Assembly (NCBI RefSeq): GCF_027596085.1
Contig: NW_026553274.1
Coordinates: 1-64,000, forward strand
Source of the DNA: Anoplopoma fimbria
Lineage: Eukaryota; Chordata; Actinopteri; Perciformes; Anoplopomatidae
DNA: 64,000 bases
Direction: 5' to 3'
A model generated the notes under the pieces. The model was given only the letters and a program-made list of their open reading frames with translations, was not told where the DNA came from and searched no databases. Below are positions 14,653 to 27,847 of the stretch, one piece after another (the first letter of the stretch is position 1; every line of letters begins with the position of its first letter). The position numbers were made by a program, and so were the translations under genes.

Positions 14653-15657
14653 TTATTTTCTCCCTCCTCTGTAAGGCCTTTTACGCCTGCCTCGGCGGGA
14701 TCCAACAAATGAGGGTCCGGGAGTGGCGACGCTGGATGTGCTCCTGGTGGAGCGGGTGGACGGAGATGGAATGGGGGGAGGAAGGGGCACAACAGGGGGA
14801 GGAAGGGGCACAACAGGGGGAGGAGGTGGGTCGTTTGGGGGCCATGCACGTTCCATTGCTGTCGCAATCCGGTCCAAACTTGAGGCGATGCGCCCGAGAG
14901 GCCGCAGCAACATCGCCACCCGGTCCAGACGGGTGTTGGTGTTTCGCCGCATCCCGGCCAGCTCCCGCTCCAGCATGTCGAACCCGGTTTGCTGGAGCTG
15001 CAGGAACGGGTGGTCCTGCGGTCTCATGCTGCTGCTGCCACGGCGTCTTGCTTGAGGGCGCCGCGCGGCTCCCTCAGCTGCCCCGTGCGCACTGGTCCCG
15101 AGGCCAGGGTCTTCTTCCTGAGAAGCTACGTGACATTGTTTTGATTTATTTTATGGCTGTGTTACATTTATTAAATGTCAAAAATGATTAAAAAGATTTT
15201 CACGAGACATCTCTATTTATGTGAACTTTATTTATGTACCTTCGGGTTGGACAGCTGGTGCATCGGGTTGGGTGCCGACCTCTAAGCCCCCAAAACCCTC
15301 AACACTTTCAGCGGTCAGTGTTGATGCAGCGATATCCTCTGCTGGCGTGAGGTCCTGGTAACTGCCAGATCCTCCTCCAGTCTTTTGACGTGCTTTCAAG
15401 TTGGCCGCAAGCTTGGCCTTGCCTCTTCTCCTGACGTCGTTGTATCGCTTACGGCAATGGAGCGATGTCCTATTTTGTCCAGTTGCTGAAACAATTACGG
15501 CGATTTCCTCCCAAGCCGCTTTCACGGAAGCAATTTTGGGTGGGTTTCTCCCATCCCCATATAAAGCCAACTCACGTTCTTTGACTGCTCTGACAAGCAC
15601 ATCGGTATCTTCAATGGTGAACCTTTCATTGCGTGCGCCTGGCAAACCCGCCATCAT
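14653..15657 (-). CDS. Harbinger Myb/SANT-like DNA-binding protein, two exons
   Basis: Exon 1 (15657 down to 15241) starts MMAGLPGARNERFTIEDTDV and contains a Myb/SANT-like trihelix region: W-A-type helices around AAWEEIAVIV, then LHCRKRYNDVRRRGKAKL. A donor GAAG|gtacat at 15241/15240 and an acceptor cacgtag|CTTCT at 15126/15125 define a 115-base intron with matching phase. Exon 2 (15125 to 14653) continues SQEEDPGLGTSAHG, a coiled-coil-like stretch LQLQQTGFDMLERELAGMRR, a proline-rich PPPPPVVPLPPP repeat and a basic tail ending RRGRRKRPYRGGRK. In Harbinger transposons this protein binds DNA and partners the nuclease. Both exons are open. The partner nuclease is lost from this copy, so it could act only in trans. 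The splice sites are my prediction. Confidence 0.75.
14772..14825. repeat. short 21-base tandem repeat in the Myb-like gene
   Basis: The unit ggaggaaggggcacaacaggg occurs about two and a half times in a row. On the minus strand it encodes repeated VVPLPPP units in the proline-rich tail of the Harbinger Myb-like protein. The 21-base period keeps the frame. Confidence 0.8.
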
Positions 15658-17222
15658 AATAGCAATCCGCCATGGAACATGCGCCGATCGTTCTTAAAGG
15701 GGATGCGAGAAAACGCTCTGATTGGTTCATTGCACGTTACGCCCAAACCACACCTACGGGTAATTAGGCTGCTTCAGACCAACCCTTTTGACACTTGCGC
15801 CGCGGCGGAAGTGTCATTTATCCGCCTGTAAAATAGCGATAGCGCCGTAGAACCGCCCACAAAGCTACTTGCGCTTTGCGCTTTCCCACTTGCGTTTCAG
15901 ACCGTTAAAATACTGGGATTTACAGTTGTATGCAGTCCAAGGGTATAATTGTCTTTCGGCTTGGAGGCAGCAGTGGGAGGACGACACGGCATGATGAGGG
16001 CAAAGAGATGGTGTAGCATTGTGTTATTACACTACTCTTTGCCTTGAGACCTTTGGCTCTGCATCAATTTGGCAACAATGTGGAATAATGATTATATTTA
16101 TTATGTTTCCCACCACCTGGCTTTGCTTAGTGAGGTATTGGATTTGTTTTGTGCCTTACAAAATAGTATTCTCATTCTCATTTTTATGTTTCTGTTTGTT
16201 GTTTTTTGCAACATTTCCTTCCATTAACAATCCATTTGGAGACAGGATTGCAATTTCACAATTTCAAGATGCAACACTGTCAACGCAATATTCGCATTTG
16301 TGTTGATATAAAGTGCAATTAACATTGTTATGTCAGCAAAGATGGTTTTGGTTATATATTGGAAAAGTTGAAGCACAAGTCAAGACACTGGCTTTTGAAA
16401 GACTTTAACCAAATCCACAATCTTTCCCTAACCTTGCCAAAGTGTGTTATTAGTCTAATATAACTCTTTGTGACGGTGGAATTGTGGGGCTGCATCTACA
16501 TTTAGTTTTCTTTTTTCGTTTCTGAAATAGCAAATTTACTAATGACAGCTACTTTCCACAGCCATTCGGAAGGTGTGCAGAGGTACGAAGCTTTGATCTT
16601 TGGTCCCTGGCATCAAAGTTCTGTTCTTTGTTCAGCAATTACATTCCTCCCACAATGTATTAGAAAAGGAGGATCAGTAGTATTTAATCATATCTTGTAG
16701 AAAATATGTCGGAAGATGAGCTGACATCACACGGTATTTGCTCTACGCTGCAAGTTTTATTCAAGTTGGTCTTCATTTAATTTGAATTGGTATGCTGTTA
16801 CCAAACTTTATAGGTTAACAGAAAAAAAAGATAATTAATATGAGAAATAACACATCATGTCAGATGGGTTGCTCAAAAAGGAAGCTGTTGTCTTACCAGA
16901 ATAAAAGCTATTTACTAAGATGTATCGCTAGAGAAAAGCTGTTTTTGAGGGCAGAGTTGCAATCATTATCTCAGGGGACGTATAAAAAACGGAATGCCCT
17001 ACAACGAAAATAAACTAACGAGTAAATACCAAACAACGAACATGGAATGCAGACATCCAGCTAAAGACAGCAGACACTAAATAAACAAACCAAAGCTATT
17101 CTAAACCGATGGGTCCACGGTGTCCACAGATATTAAGTCCAAGGGGGTACCAAAGTTAGGAGCTTCAACTGAAAAACTATAGTCTGAAGAAAGAAACAAC
17201 CAACAAACCTTAGCAGAGGACC

Positions 17223-17500
17223 TCATAGACCTGCTGCTGATGAAGGGCTGCAGTAGATCTTTAATGAAAGCAGGCGTTGACCACGCAAGGCTCTACATGT
17301 CAAGTACAATCTTGAACTGGATTCTACATTTGATAGGAAGCCGGTTTGTAAAAAGTCAAAAGTGGAGTCGTGAGACTTTTTGGAGGGCTCGATCAAAAGC
17401 TTGGCAGAAGCATTTTGGACCACTTGTAGGTGATTTAGAGAAGCCTTGCTAAGGCAGGTGAGAAGACAATTGCTTCGGTCAAGACGGTATGAGATAAAGG
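17223..17500 (-). pseudogene. L2-like LINE reverse transcriptase relic
   Basis: The minus-strand frame reads ELEKIVHAFISYRLDRSNCL, then LSKASLNHLQVVQNASAKLL. This matches the L2-clade stretch (KLVHAFISSRLDYCNALLxGLPKxxLxxLQxVQNAAARLL) in fish LINEs. DYCN has become DRSN, and the conserved HWLPV block is not intact, so the copy is decayed. The surrounding bases (about 17040-17220) may be more of the same element, but I cannot place its ends. Confidence 0.75.
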
Positions 17501-20500
17501 CATGAACAATTTTTTCCAGTTCAGCTGTGGACATATTTGTCAGCACAAACAACACAATGTTGTGGTGTGTTTCTGCCACTTAGCCAGTTACAGAGTTGCC
17601 AAGTCCAACTCTTTGTCAGATATACCAAAAACTAATTCACAGGAAGTTTTAGTTTTTCAGTTTTTCTTGTTCTCCTTCCCCCTTAAAGTGTCAAATATTC
17701 CTATTTGCAGGAAAAGCTCTGATCTGTAGTTAACTCTGGGTAATTAGGCAGTTCCTTAGGCAATCTATGTTAATGGTGAATAATTAACAGGCAGGCAGTT
17801 ACTGTAGGCAGCACTCCAGAGTTTATTAAACCTTTTTCATCAGGAAACAAATGAGAAGGTTACATATGTCACCTTATGCTCCAAGCTCACCGAAACATAC
17901 CTATCAAGTCACCAAATGGAGACTCACCAGCCCAAGACTTTGAGAGCCATTTTGGGTCCTAAATCAGAGTTACAAAACCAAGCTATTCAGCTGTTTAACA
18001 GTCCCTGGGCCCCATTAACGTTTGAGTTATATGACCTTTCATTACTGCCCCTGATTGAAAGCAACACGGCGTGAAATCACTGAAACAACGAGCTCTCAGC
18101 AATGACCTCTATTCTCAGGTCATTGGAGGAAGTGTGTGTTACAGTTTGTGTAGCTACTTTTGCAGTACATCTATTCTTTCAGTATATTTTTATTTGACAC
18201 ATTTGTCACTCTTGACAGTGTTACAGATTAAATGGGAATCTGCAGGGAGAAGTGGGGGAAGGTAGCATTGATTAAGATGTGTGTGCCTTTACGTTTGTGC
18301 CCATGTGTATGCATTTTTTATTACAAAACCGTGTGTGTATTTCCCGGAGAGGAGGGATTTGATTCACTACAGGGTTTCCCTGGAAGCTCATGAAAGGGAA
18401 AGCAGCCTGTGAGTGTTAAAGTTCATTCTTTTCCAGTCAGCTCCCGTTAGACTGACAAATCCCTCGGTGCCCTGCGTTCAAACGATCCCGCAGGACTCTC
18501 TGAGCACACATCAATCCTACCTTTTAGCTTTGTGTCCATGAGGTTGAGTCAGGACGTTTAATTTTAAAAGGTTTGCCTCCAGTATCAGAGGAGCGAAGAG
18601 ATCAGAGCGTAACTAAACTACAAATTGGAAAGGCAAAAGTCACAGTTTAGAGATAACTGCATTTTACACATTTCAAGAGGCTACACATGTTTTTGTTGTA
18701 AGGAAATGCCTTTTTTATGTTTGAATTAGATAGAGAGAGAGAGAAGGGGAATTAGTGTGTACACATGGGCATGTGTGCATTAAAGAGAGGCTGTACAACA
18801 AATGCTCAGATAGAGGTTTTGCCTCGGGCCTACTTTCAGTTGCTGTCAGGCAGGTGTAAACACTCTGATCCATGAGTGTAGTGCTACAGGCACTACTCCA
18901 CTGCCAGCACTCTCTCTTTCATTTTTTCCCCATGTCCCCTCATTAGTGTGCCTCAATTCTTTTAGACTATCATAACCTTACATGGAGGGATTACGGAGCA
19001 GGCCTACCGGGTACAGGGCTAGGAGCCCAAGGGGTCAGGGGTCCTCTGTTTGAAGTGACTGTTAACATTTCTTGTTGGAAAGTCACTGAGCTCATTTAAA
19101 ACAAAGGATGTCGTGTTTTTTTGCTCCTGGTCTTGATCAGAGTCAGAAAGCTGGCGTGGGCAATTATTCATTTTTTTGCAGTTTTCAAGAAACGGCAAAG
19201 AAAATATTTGCCAGAATTTGGAAATACAGCTCTCAAGGCAAGGCAAAACTCGATTTATCAGTCCATCTACGTTATGGGGCTGCTGCCCTCGCGACTCAAT
19301 CCAGAATTTGTTTTTTACAACACTCCATTTTCTGGGTCGATATTTACCAAGTATATCTCTTTCCAATAATTTAATTTAAATTGAGTGTTAGAGTAACGTA
19401 AAGAGTGATTTAGTTACTTCACTGCAGGTCGGATGAAAATTTTCCTCAGGCAAATATATAAGATGCAACATATATAGTAGGGAGAAGTTTAAAATAATGA
19501 ATTAATAGTTAAATAACATTTTATTTTGTTTGAATTCAGCTTTTTAATCAACTAAATTCAAATTTACGCAACTAACAAAGTTATTTCCAGGAAACTTCTT
19601 GAAAATATATATGATATTATTATGAAATAGTTTATTTCTGTCTCTGTGTGCAGCATCCTGAGACCACAGTGTCATTAACATACTGTAAAATGAGTAAAGG
19701 AATTGAAATCAGAAAAGCAGATTTTCTCTGGATAAAAAGAGCCTACATCACAGTTGTCCTTTGATGGTTCCTATTTTTTCTGTCATATTTAGTATAATAT
19801 CTGTGCAGAGGTGTGTCAGTGTTGATCTGTCTGAGTCACACTGCCTACACTACATGTCACTGAACGAGATGTGAAAGACTGAATATTTTCCTCATATTTT
19901 GCTCCTATGTAGGAGGCTGCGGGGCCTTTTACACATTTGGGCCGTTGTCTCATCATCCGTTGATGTGGCCAAGGTGTCATTTGTTGTTAGTTCATTCAGT
20001 CTGTCCAACACCCTGGTCCAGTATGAAGTTCATACTTTTAGTCCCTAGTTGTATAAAACTTAAATAAACGCTCCAGCTTGGTTTATTCTCTTGAAGAATG
20101 TATTCATATCCAGTGTAATTCATATCTTAAAAACAGATCATTCCAGTTCTTGTTTAGTATTGGTGAAAAGAAGCAGTGAGGATGTTACAATTGAGTTGAT
20201 TCGTCTTTTTGCTATGCTTCTGCAAAGTGCTGCTCCATTGGACGTTATCACTGATTGTCTTTATCGTGCATTTTTTGTATTACTAAATGTTGCTTTCTCT
20301 CTTCAATAAAGAATTTGTTTAATTGGATTAATGGGATTAGTTGAGAAATTGGTATGCAAATAGATAACTGACAACTTAAAATTATGGGGATGCACTGCAT
20401 CACCAGTAAACAGCTTCTGAACATGAGCCCAGTGCACTACAGAGTGTAAGTACCAAAGTATGAATGTGTGTTCCTGTCTGTTTAAAGCTCAGGTAGTCAT

Positions 20501-21228
20501 TCCTTTTATCCAGTGAGACAGTAATCATCCTGAATGTTGCTTTCACACGTACTATGATTGCTCACCTGGCCTCAGGACAACAGTGTGATGATGACATGGA
20601 GGACTTGTGTAGGAGGAAGGTGGGAGGTGTGGGAAGGAAGTGTAGTTAAACATGAAATGGTAGATATCACAGTTTCCCCGTTTGTGTGACTTGTAAAGGG
20701 ATGTGTTGATACACATTACGCAGCCATCAATCTAGAAAAAGATGCTGCGGTGCCAGGAAGATAACCATTCAGAAATATAGCATAGAAGAATTTACAATCT
20801 GCTCCATTGCACATACACTGGAAGCGATGGACTTTCCCGTGAAGTAGGAGACATCTTTTGTCTAATGCATTTGCATTTTCATAGATTTTAATGAGGGAGA
20901 ACAATGTGGAAAACCAATATCAGATATAGAATATACATGGTATAATTTTATATATTGTAAAATAATTATCTGGGAGGGTGTTTTGAAGTAGACTCGGTCT
21001 GGATTGCCGGTTCTCACATCTTAAAAGGGTTGCCAAGACGAGGGGCGTCTAAAGTCTCCCTCTATTCTCCAGTCTTTTTACCCACAGCTAACACCGACAT
21101 CCACTTTCCCCCACTCTTAACACCCTTTTTTTTCTGGTTGTCTCCTCAGCAACTTTGCAGGACAGAGAGTTATTATATTTTCAAGAGTATTGAAATACTC
21201 TTTTCTGAAAAGCATGCAATAAAAAAAG

Positions 21229-21272
21229 CAGGCAATAAGCAGGCAATAAATATTCAGGCAATAAATATTCAG
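21229..21272. repeat. short imperfect tandem repeat
   Basis: The word caggcaataa recurs three times, the last two as caggcaataaatatt, with spacing of about 11 and 17 bases. It is a small low-complexity patch of intronic sequence. Confidence 0.6.
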
Positions 21273-23861
21273 ACCTTCAACTTTTCACCATCCGTAAACT
21301 ATATATTGGAGGGACGAGGGACGAGGTCCAAATTTTTCCCTGCTGGGGTCACTTCTCTTGATAGGCCTGCAGTCTGATGATTTGATTTCTTAGCAAGTGT
21401 TCGTGTCTATGTGTGGACTGAAAAAACTAAAGGCTGCCAACCAACGAGGAGTCACAAGGCCGGTAGCCAAAAAGTCTTGTCATCGTACAGACCATAGTAT
21501 TTAAGCACAGACCTCAGCATTTTAGCATTCCTCACCCATGTTTGATCAATATACTTCTGCCTTCACACCTGTACGTATATCTGGCAATATTATGGTACGT
21601 TAAAAGAATGACCTTTTGACCTTAGGAAGAGCTCCGTTTTCCCACAGGTTTGAATCATCCTTGCCATTGTTTTCATGAATGTGAACCCAAATGTTTCATG
21701 GGGCTGATTAAAATGATTATCCACTGGCTCAGATAATAGACACACTTTAAGTCCACGTTCTAGGTTGTTTCTCCCTTCTCTCTTTTTTCGCTCGATGCCT
21801 CTATCACTTGACTTTCCTCTCCATTAGCCTGCATTTTTTGCTGACATTCAATATCTTTTGCAAGGAATGCATTCAGTGCAGTGTCTAATGGAAGATTCAT
21901 GCAATCATGGGCCACTCCATTTCCCCCTACTGAAACTCAGAGTTAGAAACATCCTTAAAACAGCTGTTAACCGCTATGATACATAGCGTAATTTAAAGAT
22001 ACCACACAATGTAGATTTAAAGACCCCTACAACAGAGTGACAAACTAAAAGGCATGCAAATAAGATCAAACCAATTAGATAATCACAAAAGTGGGTTTCT
22101 TTTTAATAAATATATGAAAAACTATGAGTGGTCAAGGACCGTTTACTGTGTTCAGTCACAGATCCATTCATAAAACACCAGCAGATGTTTAAAAGAAAAA
22201 CACCATTTTAATAGCTAGTGTTGCAGATATATAGCTTTCGGACACCAATAGCAGCACCACTGAAGAGCAGCACGCTGTCAGAGTATAATGTGTTTTGTTA
22301 CTTTACAGCCCCCTCAAATAGTTTTTCCCAACCTGCTTAGAAGACTTCCTGCTATCTTATCCGACTTTGTATTGACCAATTTTATGAGCAGATCTGTGCC
22401 TGAAATGTCCAGGTTCTGTCATTTCAGTCTAGATCCATGCAGGATCGAGATACGTGGTATCTGGTTCTGGATCAATGCTAATTAAACCTCCCAAAGATAG
22501 CTTGCCCCTGAGTCAACACAGAGTAGCATCACCCATCCCCCGGCCAAGCCCACACATTAGTTTAACTGATCACAGTCCTGATCCACATGGCCCAGAGCTC
22601 TGTTGTTTCTCTATCCTAGCAGCTAGTCACCTGGCGTTCCTGCTCAGTCATTTATTAGAAACCTCAAATCAAAACCAACATGGCCCCGAGTGCTGAAGAC
22701 AGCCACCATGAACAACAGCTCTTGTTAAAATTAATGAGGCGACCATCAGCTGAGGAAACAAGATGGCATTTAGAGTAATTTGGATGTTGTGAAATAGAAA
22801 AAATGGCAGCTAAGACAGTAGGAGGCCACTGAAATCCTCAAATTTGTTGTATAGGTGCAGGTATTCATTAACCAGCTGTGTGAGTCCAGCCTCTAGGTTG
22901 TGCATTTAACTAAAAGGAAATGGAAAGTCTTATTTGAAAGGTCACACAAATGCGACCAATGATATTATTGGGCAGCAGTAGATTGTTAGCCACTGTAGCC
23001 CGACGTGTTGGAAAATTGTCTTACTTTGTCAAAAAAAGCCTTTTCAAACTGGAATTGTGATGCTTTACTTTTCTGTGAAATGTTTTATTTCGCCATCAAG
23101 ACGTTGCCAACATTTCCTCTGAATGAGAATACCACTGTTTTATTTATACAATTAATCTACACAACAACATTAAGAAAAAAAGTTCCTTGGTAAAGCTAAT
23201 TTTATTTCAAGGTTCAGATGTAATGGCATTGACATGATAACAAGCTTACCACTAGTAGTACCCTCAAGAGACCAGACATATTCTTTGTTTTAAGGAGCAC
23301 AACTCTTCCATTTTGCTCAAGTAGACAATTTAGCCAACTAAGCTTTTTTTTACATTTAACTGGCAGGTTCAGGCCTGTTGTCGAGGCTTGACTGGAAAAG
23401 TATGAATTCACTAAAGAAGGATCAAAAAAGTATATTGTTTTTTATCAGTTATTGTAGCTCTCTGGATGCACCAAACTGATTAGCTACCTCACCAAGCACA
23501 GTTCAGTGTGCTGCAGAGGAAAAGTCAGTTGAAATTGATCGGTTACCACTGGTTGCATGTATCAACTTCCCAAATCAACAACAACAATCCTGAGGTTCAA
23601 ACTACATTTATCCTTTTTTGGCCCCTTGAAGCCAGGAGAAACAAATGTGAACACAGCACTGATATTATCACTGTTGAGTAACTTGTTAGCAAACCGTTGT
23701 CTCCTAAAACATTAAGCAGACACAGAGCAGCATCATTGTAGCACTCCTTTAGGGTTGTGACTGAGTTGATGTAAACCATCTGAGGCTGGTTTGCATCAAC
23801 TCCTCGGGGTGTACGTGGTTCTTAAAGTGCTAAATGCTTTGCTTTATTTATTGCTAACTTT

Positions 23862-24227
23862 AAGAAGTGCATCGATCCAACATTTTCAGTCCCGACGCCA
23901 ATACCTGGACTCTGGGTATCGGCTGATGCTGGGTACTAATCTGTGTTTAATTAAAAAGCTGTAGGCCTCACTGTGAGGAAGTAACTGGGGTCATTGTTTT
24001 ATGTGTAAGGCAACATCAGGCTTGACTTTAACATTTCTTTCATAACTTTGTAAAACAAAATGTTACAAATACATACTTAGATGTGAATATACAGAATTAT
24101 TATTTATTTATTGAAATAATGGTATCCTATACCAGACCTATTCCCAATATTCACCAATATGAGATCCAGCTCTCTGATTCAGTATCGGACCAATGTCGGT
24201 ATTGGTATTAGTATCGGTGCATCTCTA
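23862..24227. mobile_element. hAT-type MITE (non-autonomous), about 366 bp
   Basis: The left end reads aagaagtgcatcgatcc. The right end, on the other strand, reads tagagatgcaccgatac, so the two form a terminal inverted repeat matching at 12 of 17 positions and related to the common hAT end AGATGCACCGATA. Nearly identical 8-base flanks (ctaacttt at 23854 and ctaactta at 24228) fit the 8-bp target duplication of hAT elements. The interior contains repeated GTATCGG/CCGATAC-like words and no coding frame. Confidence 0.75.
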
Positions 24228-24854
24228 CTAACTTAGTCTGTCTGCCATTTAGTGCTAGACATGAAGCAAACAGTGGGGTTTTTAAAGCTTCTTTGCCGGA
24301 AACAACAACTTGCTGCAGCGGGAATGACACTTTGAGAATAACAGAACGAAAGACGATGAAATCTTTTGTAGAGCCGAGGAGAACTGGAGATTTGTGATAA
24401 TTCTCTTCGGGTTTATCACTACAAGCATTGACTCTTAAATACAAGTACTCATCTGATCCACAGTTAATGTCAAAATATTGATTATAGCTTATTCAAGTAA
24501 GGTGGGGGTTTTTTTTTTCAATGCATGTAAACATCACTACTGGTTTAGAATAATCCGGCAATGACTCTGGAAAACTGTCCCTCCATGTCTGACTTTTTCC
24601 CCATGTTAAACGCCATTAATGATAGGCTGCGTCAAAGCTTAATGCGAACATATTCACAAGATCCTATGCTGCTATTACTTCTTATATAATGACTGTTACA
24701 GTTGATGGTACGGTTTGATATTTCATCCAGAGCCACAATAGAGTGATCTCCCAGGCATTTTTCTTGAGAGCCCTTGATAAAGTTGTAAATCTGTAGCCGA
24801 GGCTGTCAGCAGTGAGAGAAGCCAGACCCCGTCTAACCTTTTGGTGTTTTATTG

Positions 24855-24956
<102 letters not shown>

Positions 24957-24960
24957 TCTC

Positions 24961-25030
24961 TGTCTGTCCATGTGTGTGGGAGGGGACAGTCTGTTTGTCT
25001 GTCCATGTGTGTGGGAGGGGACAGTCTGTT
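24961..25030. repeat. 35-base tandem duplication next to (TG)n
   Basis: A 35-base unit beginning tgtctgtccatgtgtgtggg occurs twice head to tail (24961 and 24996) with no visible mismatch. It sits a few bases after the (TG)n tract and probably arose by slippage or unequal exchange there. Confidence 0.9.
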
Positions 25031-27847
25031 TGACGGATAGAAAGCAGCTAGTATAATCACAGCTAGAGGATGAGAAATAAAGACTTCCTTCATCCCATGT
25101 TGTCTTATCTTCTGTCTCACTTTCACCTTGCTTTTTTAAAGCCCTCTTTTCCTTCCCTGGTTTCTTCCTCCCCTCTTTCTGTCCCTCAATGAGTATAACA
25201 AGAGGCTAAAAGATAGTGGAAGACTCCAGCTGCCTGCTAAGAGCCTGCATTAGCAAGTGCATGTGTGGGAATTAGATGGTAATAGCAAGAGTTTCCCTCC
25301 GGCAGGCCAGACTCGAGCACTTATCATGGGGAATTTCAGTGGAAGGCCGTTTTTCTCCATCCCCTCTAACTCCCCCACTCAGTTTGAATATTCTACGCTG
25401 CTGTCTCCTGTAATTGGCTTCGACTGCGGTAAACAAGTTTAGAGGCAAAAACAGTGTTTGAATATGCAAGTCCTTGCTCGACAAACTGCTTTCTGTGTTG
25501 GAAAGTGTTTGTGTGCGAGAAAGTGAGTGTATGTGTGCATATTTGCACTCGCATACTCGTATTCGTAGATAAGCATTCGTAATAAATTCAATGCTTGTCT
25601 CTCAAAATGAATATTGGTCTCTGTGGATCAGTGTCACTGTCATGCATCCTTCATCTAACTTGATTTACTCAGTCATCCGTCCTATAATACATCTTCAGGT
25701 TAACCAACTTTGACCAATGATTGATCTCCTCACTAGTGATGTTTTTTTCTTCTTTTTCTTTTTTTTCTATGAATTTACTTTTTATTCCCTATGTTTATAC
25801 CCTAAAAGCTGCCAAATGTGTTTTTTCTCAATAATGTTCATCCACTGAATGCCTCAAACACCACTATTTCCCTGCCCTTTTAGACAGGCCTTAAGACATT
25901 TGTTCAATGTGCCTCAAGGCTGTTTGGGTCGTTTTTTAACTTACAGTGATTGGCTTAAGGGGATGCTATCTTTACAGGTGACATGTTTCTGTAAAAAAAA
26001 AAAAAAAAAAATCAGTTTGGCACAGAAAGAAATTGTTCATGATTACCTTGGCATTTCTTTGGCTCTTAATATATTGTGTTTCTTTTCTTTAATGTCCAAT
26101 ATTCAATCTCTTTTTCGCTCTGGTTAGGTTTTACTTGCATATTTCAAGACCTCTGCGATGGGTTCAGTGATTGAAATGAAGGGAGTTTAACAAAATGGCA
26201 AGGTCTGATTATCAGACTTATCTTATCAGTAGAGCTGCTAATTGTTGCTGTTGATTCTCAGTGAGTTCAGCACTCTTTTAAAAGCAGTCAATTGTTTTAA
26301 TGTTGAATGAATGCTCAAAAATGGGTCATTGCCTTTTTCTTTTTTCTCCATATTTGCTGATCACTGCGCTACCAAGAAATGTGCATTGAAATATTGTCGA
26401 AGGTGTCTTTTCCCTAGAATGTTCTGTCAATGACAACAGTGGGTGTTTGCAACAGTAATTGCAAATCGTATACTTTTTATATAAATGGATTTTGGTTAAA
26501 CTACAAATGTCATAAGAACTGGAGGGAGAAATCAAGTGAGATATACTGTTTTTGTTCGGGTATAATGTTGTGGATGACTGCTCAAATGTATTTTAGAATG
26601 GAATTTATTTTCCTTCTGTGTTGTATCTTACTCTGCTGCTGCTGACAGTCTGTTTAAGTCCGTCTTCTTTTTCACTCTCTATAATTGAGAATAGTTTCTG
26701 TGTCCACAGTGCCTCAAAGCCAAACATGTCATCATTTTTCCTCTCTGTTAGTTTGACTGCTGAATCATCTTCCACTTACCCAGCCTTTCCTGTTTGCCTG
26801 ACAACACTCACTGTTTCAAAGCTAAAGCAGCAGTCCTGTTTAACATCCTTTACTTGGCAGGCTGAGTGTCGCTTCAGGTGTCTGCAAGTAGCTCCTATGA
26901 AAGAAAAAAGTGAATAATGTGTCTGTTTTAAAGCAGCACTTTATGTGATCCGACAAGTCCAACAAATTCTTTCTATCACAAACACACAGCCGTCTGCCTT
27001 GCTATTCATTATTTTGACACCAAACAGCCTGTCAACTCGGATAATGTCCTCTCATTAACCTAAAAGAGTCAGCTCAGACAGGCCATCAGTCATATTCCTC
27101 TCAAGTGATGTGCATGTTAGTGTGCATGCATCTGTGTCTGTGTGTCACCAGAAGGTTGGACAGATGGTGTGTTTGGGCATGGATTCCTCAAGGCGAGTTA
27201 AGGTTCCATTTAATCAGGTGTTGACTTGTTTGCTGACCATCTTTTAGCGTTGTGACTCCATTCACTTTGAAGCACCTTGTGTCGCCCATTAGTGATGTGA
27301 CAAAACTTGGATTCTGTCAGCAACCTAATTGTTCGACCTTGGCAGCCATGAAAGTGTTTTCAAAAGTGCTTGACTTCCGGCAAGCAGCTGCGGTGGATCT
27401 GAGGATGTAGAGGTGACACTAGCAGACAACTTGGGTTGTAAAGCCAATCACAGCTAAAGCAAAGCACATTTATTTTTGCTTCATGTGTATTCGTTTGAAT
27501 TGTAGGAGTGCCGGGATGAACAAAGTCAACGAGCGTTTGTCTTTTGGCTGCAACCTTTGTGGCTGTTTAATCCATATTCTACAAACATTTCATTACTCTG
27601 ACCTCACATCACCTTTACCCCCCCAAATGACGTTGCATTACCATGGTTACCCTACTTCTCTTAAAGGGAACATGTCACACTTACCATGAGCAGCATCAGC
27701 GTTATCTTCCGGTGATTCCCATAACCAAACAGTTCACCTTGACATTACACCTGGTGAGTTATGTGCTTGAGTCCATCACAAGTCCACTACAGAATCATGT
27801 TGTTTTTTTATGGCTTGTCAAGTAGACGCTTTAATTGTTTCTGCAAT

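Larger units (their letters stand above)
12891..15915. mobile_element. PIF/Harbinger-type DNA transposon, interrupted
   Basis: The left end begins agggccctatcttgcatccg, a hallmark start of fish Harbinger elements, with GC-rich subterminal sequence repeating GGCGCA-type words to about 13170. The right flank (about 15770-15910) carries similar GC-rich words (cttgcgctttgcgctt) and ends ...cgttaaaatac. I would expect a mirrored TAGGGCCC there, but it is eroded, so the right border is approximate. Between the ends a Myb-like gene lies on the minus strand. The other usual Harbinger gene, the DDE nuclease, is essentially missing. A LINE fragment occupies its place (13569-14430). The left and right arms and the Myb gene together make the family assignment strong. 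Confidence 0.8.

Noticed and set aside
14592..15191. 199-codon + strand open frame, the longest in the window
   Set aside because: It lies antisense to the second exon of the Harbinger Myb-like gene. Its length follows from that exon's GC-rich, proline/glycine-coding sequence, and it shows no recognisable domain.
19019..19366. 115-codon minus-strand open frame
   Set aside because: No recognisable family. Overlapping open frames on the other strand show the region is simply poor in stop codons.
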